A stretch of DNA of 64,000 nt. Source: Caulobacteraceae bacterium UBA3198. Lineage in GTDB: Bacteria > Pseudomonadota > Alphaproteobacteria > Caulobacterales > Caulobacteraceae. The translations under genes and the position numbers were made by a program. Below the pieces are notes generated by a model. That model made no database searches, was not told the DNA's origin, and was given only the letters and a program-made list of their open reading frames with translations. The stretch is taken from contig DEWY01000015.1 of the NCBI GenBank assembly GCA_002363865.1, positions 186,001 to 250,000 on the forward strand, read 5' to 3'. Within the stretch, counting starts at the first letter, position 1, and each line of letters starts with the position of its first letter. Shown one piece after another: positions 46,755 to 54,760 of this stretch.

Positions 46755-46769
46755 GTTCCGTATATGTTC
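46755..46769 (-). promoter_or_regulatory. SOS box (LexA operator) upstream of sidA
   Basis: GTTC-CGTATAT-GTTC is an exact alphaproteobacterial SOS box. It ends 19 nt before the sidA ATG on the minus strand and lies 58 nt before the divergent VOC gene on the plus strand. It probably covers the sidA core promoter. Confidence 0.88.
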
Positions 46770-46796
46770 TTATTCTGGTTTTGTTCTCCCCGTCAA
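46768..46796 (-). promoter_or_regulatory. Probable sidA promoter
   Basis: On the minus strand TTGACG (46796-46791) is a good -35. About 16 nt later comes AATAAG (46774-46769), a fair -10. The SOS box overlaps the start of this -10 and runs into the expected transcription start, as required for repression. Spacing is judged by eye. Confidence 0.5.
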
Positions 46797-46827
46797 CCCT
46801 GCTCATTTCCGCCGCCGGAGCCGCCTC

Positions 46828-47250
46828 ATGGACCAACGTCTCAGCCTGATCACCCTTGGCGTTGAGGATATTTCCCGCGCCCGCTGCTTCTACGAGGATG
46901 GTCTAGGTTGGAGCCCGGTCAGCGCGACAGAAGACGTCTGCTTCTATCAGTTGCCAGGACTGGCCCTAGGTCTGTTTGGACGCGCCGCGCTTGCTGAGGA
47001 CGCCAGGCGCCCCATCGATGGGACGTTCAGCGGCGTCACCATCGCCATCAACGAACCCAGCCGCGAGGGCGTGGACGCCACCTTCGCCGAGGCGCTGGCG
47101 GCCGGCGCTGAGGCCCTGAAGGCGCCAGAGCCGGTCTTCTGGGGTGGTTATTCCGGCTATTTCGCCGATCCGGACGGCCATGTCTGGGAGGTGGCCCACA
47201 ATCCGGGCAGCGTCATCGGCCCGGACGGCGCGACCACCTTCGGCGGCTGA
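46828..47250 (+). CDS. VOC-family (glyoxalase-like) protein
   Basis: 140 residues. Two beta-alpha-beta-beta-beta modules are typical of the vicinal-oxygen-chelate fold: LSLITLGVEDISRARCFYEDGLGW at the start and YFADPDGHVWEVAHNP at the end. The family includes glyoxalase I, dioxygenases and resistance proteins; the substrate here is unknown. The start at 46828 fits the fold, while the longer open frame runs into the sidA control region. It is divergent from sidA and shares its 92-nt intergenic region, SOS box included. It converges on lolD, ending 10 nt before it. Confidence 0.85.
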   Translation: MDQRLSLITLGVEDISRARCFYEDGLGWSPVSATEDVCFYQLPGLALGLFGRAALAEDARRPIDGTFSGVTIAINEPSREGVDATFAEALAAGAEALKAPEPVFWGGYSGYFADPDGHVWEVAHNPGSVIGPDGATTFGG

Positions 47251-47260
47251 GAGGCCTTAG

Positions 47261-47953
47261 CTAGAACAGCGACTGCGGCTCCAGATGCCCGTCTTTCAGG
47301 GCCAGGACCCGGTCCATGTGCCGGGCCAGCTCCAGATTGTGGGTGGCGATCACCGCCGCCACCCCGGTCTCCCGGGCCAGGCGGTAGAGGCTGTCGAACA
47401 CCTCGCCCGAGGTCGTCGGGTCGAGATTGCCGGTAGGCTCGTCGGCCAGCAGCAGGCGGGGCGCGTTGGCGAGTGCGCGGGCCAAGGCCACCCGCTGCTG
47501 TTCGCCGCCGGACATCTGCGCCGGCTGGTGATCGACACGTTCGGCCAGACCCAGTTGACCCAGGAGCATGGCCGCCCGCTCCCGCGCGGCCTCGTGGTCC
47601 TGGCCGGCGATCATCATCGGCAGGGCGACGTTGTCCAGGGCGCTGAATTCCGCCAGCAGGTGGTGGAACTGATAGACGAAACCGATGGAGCCCAGGCGCA
47701 CCCGGGTCCGGGCCCGTTCATTGAGGGTCGAGCAATCGCGGCCTTCGATGAAGATCTGGCCGGCGTTGGGGCGCTCCAGCAAGCCAGCGGCGTGCAGCAA
47801 CGAGGACTTGCCTGACCCCGAAGGTCCGATCAGGCCGACAATCTCGCCTGGCGAGACATCCAGATCGACGCCGCGCAGGACCGTCAGGCTGCGATCGCCG
47901 GTGACATAGGTGCGTTCCAGGCCGCGCACGGCCAGGACGGGGGCCTCACTCAT
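47261..47953 (-). CDS. lolD: Lipoprotein-releasing ABC transporter ATPase LolD
   Basis: 230 residues. Walker A is GPSGSGKSS (43-51). The Q-loop lies in FVYQFHHLLAEFSALDNVALPM, a pattern typical of LolD. The signature is MSGGEQQRVALARAL, Walker B is LLLADEPTGNLD, and the H-loop is VIATHN. It powers release of outer-membrane lipoproteins from the inner membrane to LolA. It overlaps the lolE stop by 8 nt and is the last gene of proS-lolE-lolD. Confidence 0.96.
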   Translation of the reverse strand: MSEAPVLAVRGLERTYVTGDRSLTVLRGVDLDVSPGEIVGLIGPSGSGKSSLLHAAGLLERPNAGQIFIEGRDCSTLNERARTRVRLGSIGFVYQFHHLLAEFSALDNVALPMMIAGQDHEAARERAAMLLGQLGLAERVDHQPAQMSGGEQQRVALARALANAPRLLLADEPTGNLDPTTSGEVFDSLYRLARETGVAAVIATHNLELARHMDRVLALKDGHLEPQSLF

Positions 47954-49220
47954 AGCGAAGAGCCTCCACCGGATCGAGACGCGAGGCCCGCAGGGCGGGC
48001 GGCAGGGTCGCCAGGAACGAGACGGCCAGCGCCCAGCCGACCACGATCATCACCTCCAGGGCGTCCACCTTGGCCGGGATGTGGGCCAGATAGTAGATGT
48101 CGGAGCTGAACACTTCTGCGCCTGTGGCCCATTCGACCGCATTCTGGATTGGGCCGATGAAGATGCAGAACAGCACCCCTAGAACCAGGCCTACCAACGT
48201 GCCCAGGGCGCCGACCGATGCGCCGGCCATGAAGAAGATGCGCAGGATCGCGCCGCGTCCCGCCCCCATGGTGCGCAGGATGGCGATGTCGCGGCCCTTG
48301 TTCTTCACCAGCATGACGAGGCCCGAGATGATGTTCATGGCCGCAATGGCCACGATCAGCATCAGGATCAGGCGCATGACGCTGCGCTCGATCTTGAGCG
48401 CATTCCAGAAGCTGGCGTTACGCTGGGTCCAGTCGGTAACGATGGACGCCGGGCCCGCCAGCTCCGCGATGGAGGCCTTCATGGCCGGGGCCCGGTCAGG
48501 ATCGGCCACGCGGATCTCCACCACATCGACCATGCCTTCCCGGGCGAAGAACAGCTGGGCCTGTTCCAGGGGCATGTAGATGAACAGCTGGTCGTACTCG
48601 CTCATCCCGACGCTGAAGGTGCCGCCGACCGTGTAGGTCTTGCGCTGGGGCGTATAGCCAAACGCCGTGGCCCCGCCGCTGGGGGAAATCAGGGTCAGGG
48701 GATCGCCGGGCTGGACGCCCAGGGTGTCGGCGAGACGGTCGCCGATCAGCAGCATGTCGCCGCCATACTCGCCGACGCCGAACCCTTCGAGGGAGCCGCG
48801 GACAATGTTGCTGGAAACGATTTCGGTGCGCCGCAGGTCCGGCTCGCTGATGCCGCGGACCACGACACCGCTGATCTGTCCCTGCCCGAGCGCCATGGCC
48901 TGGGCCTCCACCAGCGGCGCAGCCTGAGTGACGCCGGGCAGCGCGGCGATCTCACCGGCCAGGGTCTGGACCTCGGGCTCGTAGAGCGAGCCGCCGGCCA
49001 CGTAGACATGGCCGTTGAAGCCCAGGGTCCGGTCCAGAAGCTCGGTGCGGAAGCCGTTCATCACCGACATAACGATGATCAGCACCGCCACAGCCAGCAT
49101 GATGCCCACAAAGGAGATGATCGAGATCAGCGCCACCCCGCCCTGGCTGCGCTTGGCGCGCAGATAGCGGCCGGCGAGCATCCGCTCCCAGCGTCCGAAG
49201 GGCGCGGCCACAGTGCTCAC
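47946..49220 (-). CDS. lolE: Lipoprotein-releasing permease LolC/LolE
   Basis: 424 residues with four membrane spans: one near the N-terminus (SIISFVGIMLAVAVLIIVMSVMNGF, about 33-57) and three after residue 270. A large periplasmic domain lies between. The FtsX-type C-terminal permease has GRDIAILRTMGAGRGAILRIFFMAGA. With LolD it extracts lipoproteins. Many alphaproteobacteria have one such permease acting as a homodimer, so LolC versus LolE naming is arbitrary. It overlaps proS by 4 nt and lolD by 8 nt. Confidence 0.93.
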   Translation of the reverse strand: MSTVAAPFGRWERMLAGRYLRAKRSQGGVALISIISFVGIMLAVAVLIIVMSVMNGFRTELLDRTLGFNGHVYVAGGSLYEPEVQTLAGEIAALPGVTQAAPLVEAQAMALGQGQISGVVVRGISEPDLRRTEIVSSNIVRGSLEGFGVGEYGGDMLLIGDRLADTLGVQPGDPLTLISPSGGATAFGYTPQRKTYTVGGTFSVGMSEYDQLFIYMPLEQAQLFFAREGMVDVVEIRVADPDRAPAMKASIAELAGPASIVTDWTQRNASFWNALKIERSVMRLILMLIVAIAAMNIISGLVMLVKNKGRDIAILRTMGAGRGAILRIFFMAGASVGALGTLVGLVLGVLFCIFIGPIQNAVEWATGAEVFSSDIYYLAHIPAKVDALEVMIVVGWALAVSFLATLPPALRASRLDPVEALRYE

Positions 49221-50533
49221 GCGATGATCGCCTTCAGCGCGTCTTCCAGCGGCAGCGACTGGCGCTCGCCGGTGGCGCGGCGCTTGATCTCCACCTTGCC
49301 CTCAGCGACGCCCTTGGGTCCGATGATCAACTGCCAGGGGGCGCCGATCAGGTCCATGGCGGCGAACTTCGCGCCCGGCCGCTCGTCGGTGTCGTCCAGC
49401 AGCGGGTCCTTGCCGGCGTCGCGCAGGGCGCCATAGGCCTGCTCGCAGGCCAGATCCACCGCCGAGTCGCCCGGCCGCAGATTGATCACCGCCACGCCGA
49501 ATGGCGCGACCGCATCGGGCCAGATGATGCCGGCGGCATCATGGCTCGCCTCGATGATGCCGCCCACCAGACGGGACACCCCGACCCCGTAGGAGCCCCC
49601 ATGGATCGGGCGTTCCTGGCCGTCGGGGCCCGTGACGACCGCCCGCATGGGCTTGGAGTATTTCTCGCCGAAATAGAAGATGTGGCCAACCTCGATGCCC
49701 CGCGCCGACAGACGGTCGGACTCAGCGACTTCGGATTCGAAGCGCCCCTGATCGTGCATGTCCTCGGTGGCCGCATAGAGGGCGGTGCGTTGGTCGACGA
49801 TGGGCTGCAGGTCGCCGTCCCAGTCCACGTCCCCCGGCGCCGGCATCTCCACCAGGTCGCGATGGCAGAAGACCTGGCTCTCGCCGGTTTCAGCCAGAAT
49901 AATGAACTCGTGGCTCAGATCGCCGCCGATGGGGCCGGGATCGGCGCGCATGGGCACCGCCTTCAGGCCCAGGCGGGAGAAGGTGTTCAGATAGGCGACG
50001 AACATGCGGTTGTAGGAGCGACGGGCCGCGGCCTCGTCCACGTCGAAGGAATAGGCGTCCTTCATGAGGAACTCGCGGCCGCGCATCACCCCGAACCGGG
50101 GGCGCCGCTCGTCCCGGAACTTCCACTGGATGTTGTAGAAGTTCTTCGGCAGGTCCTTGTAACTCTTCACATGGGCCCGGAAGATTTCGGTGATCACCTC
50201 TTCGGCGGTGGGCCCATAGAGCAGGTCGCGTTCATGGCGGTCCTTGATGCGCAGCATCTCGTCGCCATAGTCGTCATAGCGGCCGCTCTCGCGCCACAGG
50301 TCGGCCAGCTGGAGGGTCGGCATCAGCACCTCTATGGCGCCGGCCCGGTCCATTTCCTCACGGACGATCTGCTCGATCTTCTTCAGGACCCGCAGGCCGA
50401 GCGGCAGCCAGGCATAGATGCCGGCGGCTTCCTGACGGATCATTCCGGCCCGCAGCATGAGCTGATGCGAGGCGATCTGGGCGTCGGAGGGCGCCTCACG
50501 CAGGGTGGGAATGAAATAGCGCGACAGACGCAT
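49217..50533 (-). CDS. proS: Prolyl-tRNA synthetase (short alphaproteobacterial form)
   Basis: 438 residues, class II. The N-terminal RLSRYFIPTLREAPSDAQIASHQLMLRAG is typical, then GIYAWLPLGLRVLKKIEQIVREEMDRAG (motif 1), FRDERRPRFGVMRGREFLMKDAYSF (motif 2) and GGSYGVGVSRLVGGIIE (motif 3). The anticodon-binding domain follows. At this length it lacks the INS editing domain found in E. coli ProS (about 570 residues), a known alphaproteobacterial feature. It heads the proS-lolE-lolD run, downstream of a terminator. Confidence 0.96.
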   Translation of the reverse strand: MRLSRYFIPTLREAPSDAQIASHQLMLRAGMIRQEAAGIYAWLPLGLRVLKKIEQIVREEMDRAGAIEVLMPTLQLADLWRESGRYDDYGDEMLRIKDRHERDLLYGPTAEEVITEIFRAHVKSYKDLPKNFYNIQWKFRDERRPRFGVMRGREFLMKDAYSFDVDEAAARRSYNRMFVAYLNTFSRLGLKAVPMRADPGPIGGDLSHEFIILAETGESQVFCHRDLVEMPAPGDVDWDGDLQPIVDQRTALYAATEDMHDQGRFESEVAESDRLSARGIEVGHIFYFGEKYSKPMRAVVTGPDGQERPIHGGSYGVGVSRLVGGIIEASHDAAGIIWPDAVAPFGVAVINLRPGDSAVDLACEQAYGALRDAGKDPLLDDTDERPGAKFAAMDLIGAPWQLIIGPKGVAEGKVEIKRRATGERQSLPLEDALKAIIA

Positions 50534-50836
50534 TCGGCGGGCCTTCGGATACGAAACTCGGACGGGAGGCCCTGATTAGCCCCGTGCGTCCGACCTTGGC
50601 AATCGAAGCGGCGAAAAGAAGGCCGCCTGCGTTTTGCGGGCGGCCTTCAAGTTTGGTCATCGGGGAAAACGCGCGCAAGCCGGCCGGACCGGTTTGGCTG
50701 TTTCAAATGTAACCGCCGTAACAGGGGCGAGGTATCGGCAAGCGCCGCGCGCCCGCCGCCCCCGTCCTATCGCCCATTTTCCAGGCGTTCTCGCTCAGAC
50801 ATGGCGCAGAACCTGCGCAGGCGCCCGCAGCCAGGC
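50534..50836. other. 303-nt intergenic region between DUF1467 gene and proS
   Basis: It holds the terminator at 50617-50649. The part nearer DUF1467 (50650-50836) has a 6-bp hairpin GCGCAG-AAC-CTGCGC (50804-50818) and GC-rich stems, but no reading frame I can support and no RNA family I recognise. The proS promoter should lie in 50534-50616; no clear -35/-10 was found. Confidence 0.6.
50617..50649 (-). terminator. Intrinsic terminator ending the nuo-birA-coaX-rnj-mce-DUF1467 transcript
   Basis: AAGGCCGCC (50619-50627) pairs perfectly with GGCGGCCTT (50639-50647), extended by an inner GC/GC and a T-rich loop. On the minus strand TTCTTTTCG follows the stem. On the plus strand CAAGTTT follows. 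It separates the operon upstream from proS. Confidence 0.8.
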
Positions 50837-51097
50837 TCAGAAGTTGGCGGCGGAACTCGGCATGGGCACCAGCCCCAGGCGGATCACCAGATAGACGATC
50901 ACGAAGACGATGGCCGAGACCCAGGTCGTGGTGATGAACTTCTTCTTCAGCTTGGGATCCACCGGCGCGCCGGGATCGCCCCCATCGCCCTTGTCGATGC
51001 CGGCCTCGGCATGGCTGATCACCCCGATGGGCAGGATGGTGAACAACACCACCCACCAGATGATGAGATAGATGGCGATGGCTGTCGTGACGCCCAT
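50837..51097 (-). CDS. DUF1467 family small membrane protein
   Basis: 86 residues with two membrane spans (about 3-25, TTAIAIYLIIWWVVLFTILPIGV, and about 58-76) joined by an acidic, Gly/Asp-rich loop (ISHAEAGIDKGDGGDPGAP) and a basic LKKKF. This matches the DUF1467 family, found after mce near the nuo operon in alphaproteobacteria. No function is known. It shares one base with the mce stop and is the last gene before a strong terminator. Confidence 0.85.
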   Translation of the reverse strand: MGVTTAIAIYLIIWWVVLFTILPIGVISHAEAGIDKGDGGDPGAPVDPKLKKKFITTTWVSAIVFVIVYLVIRLGLVPMPSSAANF

Positions 51098-51519
51098 CAG
51101 TGGCCCTCCTTCGGGATTTCCATGAGCTCGACGAGGACCCCGCCCATGTCCTTGGGGTGAACGAAGATCACCGGAGTCCCATGAGCCCCGATGCGCGGCT
51201 CCCCGGTCCCCAGAACCGTGGCGCCCTTGGCGCGCATCTCATCGCGGGCCGCCAGGATATCCTCGACCTCGAAGCAGACGTGGTGCTGCCCGCCGGCCGG
51301 GTTCTTGGCCAGAAAGCCCTTCAAGGGGGAGTTCTCCCCCAGGGGCTCGATGAGCTCGATCTGCGAGTTCGGCAGGTTGACGAAGCAGACCCAGACGCCC
51401 TGCTCCTCCATGGCCCACTTCTCGGTGATGGAGGTGGCCCCCAGGACGTCACGATAAAGCGCGACGGCGGCGTCGATGGAGGGCGTGGCGACGCCCACAT
51501 GGTTCAGTTTCCCGATCAT
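51097..51519 (-). CDS. mce: Methylmalonyl-CoA epimerase
   Basis: 140 residues, VOC fold. The N-terminal KLNHVGVATPSIDAAVALYRDVLGA and the GGQHHVCFEVEDI region supply metal-binding His residues, and VELME near the C-terminus supplies the Glu. It interconverts (2R)- and (2S)-methylmalonyl-CoA in propionate and branched-chain catabolism. The start at 51519 is the family one; the longer frame overlaps rnj. Its position between rnj and DUF1467 downstream of nuo is conserved in the group. Confidence 0.93.
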   Translation of the reverse strand: MIGKLNHVGVATPSIDAAVALYRDVLGATSITEKWAMEEQGVWVCFVNLPNSQIELIEPLGENSPLKGFLAKNPAGGQHHVCFEVEDILAARDEMRAKGATVLGTGEPRIGAHGTPVIFVHPKDMGGVLVELMEIPKEGH

Positions 51520-51560
51520 GGAGGACGGTATACGCCCCCTGCCCCTACGGCGCGAAGAGC

Positions 51561-53243
51561 CTAAAGTCGCAGAACCGTCGTCTCCACCACGGGGCGGCGG
51601 CCCCACACCCGCTGGCAGGCCTTCTTGACCGCCCGCGACATGGCCGTCTCCACGGCCTGATCCAGGTCGCGATCGGCGCCAGACAGGCGCGCCAGAGCGC
51701 GCTCGGCCTCTTCGGCGAGATCGTCCAGGGCCTCGTCCATGGGATAGTCATCATCGGTGGGCATGCCGATGGCCCGCACCTGGGGTCCCGAGGTGATCTT
51801 TCCGCGGCCATCGAGGACCACGGCCACGGTCACCACGCCATTGTGGGCGGCGTGCCGGCGTTCGCGCAGGGCCTCGCCATTTTCGCTGACCACCACATTG
51901 GCGTCGACATAGAGCCGGCCGGCCGGGGTCTCGTCGATGATCTCCGCCCGTCCAGGCGCCAGACGCACCATGTCGCCATTACGGGGGGCCACCGTCTGCG
52001 GCACCTGCAGGTCGCGGGCGAAGGCCGCATGCTCCAGCAGGTGACGGCGTTCCCCGTGCGTCGGGATGGCGATCTGCGGCCGCGCCCAGGCGTACATGCG
52101 CGCCAGCTCGTCCCGGCAGGGGTGGCCAGAGACGTGGATGCCCGGATGGTCATTGTCGGTGTAGAGCCGCACCCCGCGGTCGGCCATGCGGTTCTGCAGG
52201 TTGCGGATGGCGATCTCGTTGCCGGGAATGACCCGCGAGGAGAAAACGCAGGAGTCCCCCTTCCCCAGGCTCACATGGGGATGGGTCCCGTCGGAGATCC
52301 GTGACAGGGCCGCGCGGGCCTCGCCCTGGCTGCCGGTGCAGAGATAGAGGATCGAGTCGGCAGGGAAATAGCCGGCCTCGCTCTCGTTGACGAAGTCCTT
52401 GAGGCCGGTGAACAGCCCCACCGAACGGGCGGCGGCCGCCATCCGGTGCATGGAGCGGCCGACCAGACAGACCCGGCGGCCGTTGGCCTCGGCCGCCCGG
52501 ATGACGGAGTCCATCCGCGCCACATTGGAGGCGAAACAGGCCACGGCCACCTTGCCCTTCAGCTCGCCGATCAGGCGGGCCAGAGCATCACGGACATCGG
52601 CCTCGGAGCCCGACTCGCCCTCCACGAAGACGTTGGTGGAGTCGCAAACCATGGCCAGCACCCCCTCGTCCCCCAGCTGGCGGATGAAGGTCTCATCGGT
52701 GGCCTCTCCCAGCACCGGGTCGGGATCGATCTTCCAGTCGCCGGTGTGCAGCACAGTCCCCAGCGGCGTGCGGATCGACAGGCCGTTGGGCTCCGGGATC
52801 GAATGGGTCAGGGTGATCAGGTCGATCTCGAAGGGACCCAGCGTCACCCGGCCGCCGAGTGGCACCACATTGATCTCCACCTGACCTTCAAGCCCGCCTT
52901 CACGGAGCTTCTCGCGCAGCAGGAAGGCGGTGAACGGGGTGGCGTAGAGCGGCGCGCGAAGGCGGGGCCACAGCCAGGCCACCGCGCCGATATGGTCTTC
53001 GTGTGCGTGGGTCAGGACGATGCCGAGGATGTCGTCGGCGTGCTCTTCAATAAAGGTTGGGTCGGGCAGGATCAGATCAACGCCCGGGGTAGTCAGGTCG
53101 CCAAAGGTCACGCCCAGGTCGACGATGATCCACTTGCGCGCATGGGGCGGCCCGAACCCATAGAGGTTGAAGTTCATCCCGATTTCGTTCGAGCCCCCCA
53201 GCGGGAGGAAGACGAGTTCGTCCTGGGTCTTGTTGGCGGCCAT
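51561..53243 (-). CDS. rnj: Ribonuclease J
   Basis: 560 residues, metallo-beta-lactamase/beta-CASP nuclease. Zinc ligands are in LTHAHEDHIGAVAW (His79, His81, Asp83, His84). VCDSTNVFVEGESGSEADV and the HVSGHPCRDELARMYAW block belong to the beta-CASP domain, and PTHGERRHLLEHA supplies a later His. RNase J has 5'-3' exonuclease and endonuclease activity on rRNA and mRNA; alphaproteobacteria keep it beside RNase E. It shares one base with the coaX stop. Confidence 0.95.
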   Translation of the reverse strand: MAANKTQDELVFLPLGGSNEIGMNFNLYGFGPPHARKWIIVDLGVTFGDLTTPGVDLILPDPTFIEEHADDILGIVLTHAHEDHIGAVAWLWPRLRAPLYATPFTAFLLREKLREGGLEGQVEINVVPLGGRVTLGPFEIDLITLTHSIPEPNGLSIRTPLGTVLHTGDWKIDPDPVLGEATDETFIRQLGDEGVLAMVCDSTNVFVEGESGSEADVRDALARLIGELKGKVAVACFASNVARMDSVIRAAEANGRRVCLVGRSMHRMAAAARSVGLFTGLKDFVNESEAGYFPADSILYLCTGSQGEARAALSRISDGTHPHVSLGKGDSCVFSSRVIPGNEIAIRNLQNRMADRGVRLYTDNDHPGIHVSGHPCRDELARMYAWARPQIAIPTHGERRHLLEHAAFARDLQVPQTVAPRNGDMVRLAPGRAEIIDETPAGRLYVDANVVVSENGEALRERRHAAHNGVVTVAVVLDGRGKITSGPQVRAIGMPTDDDYPMDEALDDLAEEAERALARLSGADRDLDQAVETAMSRAVKKACQRVWGRRPVVETTVLRL

Positions 53244-54016
53244 CAGGCGCCTCCGGAATTGCGGCGATGGATCTCAAGGAGACCCCTTATGGTCAGGTCC
53301 GGATCGAAGTGGTCGATCGCCAGACTGGCCCCGTGGAACAGTGATGCGACGCCGCCGGTTGCAATGACGGTCAATGGCTGGGGCCATTCGGACTTGATGC
53401 GGCCGATCAGCCCCTCGATCAGGGCGATATAACCCCAGAAGACGCCGGACTGCATGGCGCCGACCGTGTCCTTGCCGATCACCCGTTGGGGCTTTTGGAT
53501 CGCCACCCGCGGCAGTTTGGCGGCGGCCGCATGCAGCGCCTCCATGGACAGGTTGATCCCAGGGGCGATCACTCCGCCTTCGAAGCCGCCGTCGGCGCCG
53601 ATGACGTCGAACGTGGTGGCGGTGCCCGAGTCGATCACGATCAGCGGGCCTTCATACATGATGTGCGCGCCGATGGCGTTGACCAGCCGGTCGGCGCCAG
53701 CCTCGGACGGCTTGTCGATACGCACCGCGATGCCGAGCTCGGCGTTCTCGCCGATCACCAGCGGCTCTACATGCAGGTAGCGACGGGCCAGGTTGCGCAG
53801 GTTGAAGATCGACTGCGGGACAACGCTGGAGATGATGCAGGCGTCCAGCACGCCGAACTGCAGGCCAGCCATGTGCAGTAGTTGCGAGAGCCAGACGGCG
53901 TACTCGTCAGCCGTCCGGGTGGAGTCTGTGGCCGCACGCCACTGGGCGATCCAGGTCTGGCCGTCATGGACGGCGAAAAGGGTGTTGGTGTTGCCCTGTT
54001 CGATAGCCAGCAGCAT
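53243..54016 (-). CDS. coaX: Type III pantothenate kinase
   Basis: 257 residues of the ASKHA fold. The phosphate-1 motif reads EQGNTNTLFAV (residues 6-16), with Glu in place of the usual first Asp. Further motifs are GADRLVNAIGAH, LIVIDSGTATTFDVIGADGGFEGGVIAPGINLS and the C-terminal VIATGGVASLF. It phosphorylates pantothenate, the first step of CoA synthesis, and type III enzymes need a monovalent cation. It shares one base each with birA and rnj, so the three are coupled. Confidence 0.94.
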   Translation of the reverse strand: MLLAIEQGNTNTLFAVHDGQTWIAQWRAATDSTRTADEYAVWLSQLLHMAGLQFGVLDACIISSVVPQSIFNLRNLARRYLHVEPLVIGENAELGIAVRIDKPSEAGADRLVNAIGAHIMYEGPLIVIDSGTATTFDVIGADGGFEGGVIAPGINLSMEALHAAAAKLPRVAIQKPQRVIGKDTVGAMQSGVFWGYIALIEGLIGRIKSEWPQPLTVIATGGVASLFHGASLAIDHFDPDLTIRGLLEIHRRNSGGA

Positions 54017-54759
54017 CAGGCTTCTCCAAAGAAAACGTCACCGGCGGTGATCCGCCGGACCTGGCCGTCAGCCATACGCAGGCGCAGGGCGCCATCGGGA
54101 TCCATGCCCTCGGCCAAACCCTCCACAGTCTCGTTCGGCAGGCGCGCGACGCAGGGCTGGCCGAGACCGTGCGCCCGGCGGGTCCAGCCCTCTGCGATAG
54201 CTGGGAAGCCCTGCGCGGCCCAGGCGCTCCGCCAGGTCTCGAATGATGAGGCCAGGATGTTCAGCGCCGCCTCAGGGGTCGGGGGTGCGCCGTCCATGTG
54301 TTCGGCGAAGGTGGTCGACGGTCGTTCAGCAGCCTCGGGACCGCTCACCAGATTGATCCCAATTCCCACCGCAAGCCAGAGCCGGCCGTCGGGGCGTGCG
54401 CCCGACTCCACCAGGATGCCGGCGGACTTGCGGCCGGCGATCAGCAGATCATTGGGCCACTTCACGCTGACCAGGCCCGGCGACAGGCAGGACTCAGCCA
54501 GGTCGGCGGCGGCCAGGGCGGCCACGAACGACAGCTGTGCGGCTTCCCCGGCCGGGCGGTCGGTGGTTATCAGCAGGGTGGCGGCGAGATTGCCCGAGCC
54601 CGTCTCCCAGGCTCGCCCCCGCCGGCCGCGGCCAGCGGTCTGGCGCAGGGCGGCGATCCAGAGGGGGCCGGCCTCTCCCGCCTCGGCCCGGCGACGGGCC
54701 TCGGCGTTGGTGGAGTCGAGCTCGTCGAAAAACGCGATCGGCGGATGAGCGGTAGCCAA
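54016..54759 (-). CDS. birA: Biotin-[acetyl-CoA-carboxylase] ligase
   Basis: 247 residues, the short form without the N-terminal DNA-binding domain. The active-site loop is TAGRGRRGRAWETGSGNLAATLL, followed by VSVKWPNDLLIAGRKSAGIL and GIGINLV. It attaches biotin to carboxylase carrier protein. Without the helix-turn-helix it cannot act as the biotin repressor. It begins 1 nt after the nuoN stop and is part of the nuo transcript. Confidence 0.94.
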   Translation of the reverse strand: MATAHPPIAFFDELDSTNAEARRRAEAGEAGPLWIAALRQTAGRGRRGRAWETGSGNLAATLLITTDRPAGEAAQLSFVAALAAADLAESCLSPGLVSVKWPNDLLIAGRKSAGILVESGARPDGRLWLAVGIGINLVSGPEAAERPSTTFAEHMDGAPPTPEAALNILASSFETWRSAWAAQGFPAIAEGWTRRAHGLGQPCVARLPNETVEGLAEGMDPDGALRLRMADGQVRRITAGDVFFGEA

Positions 54760-54760
54760 A

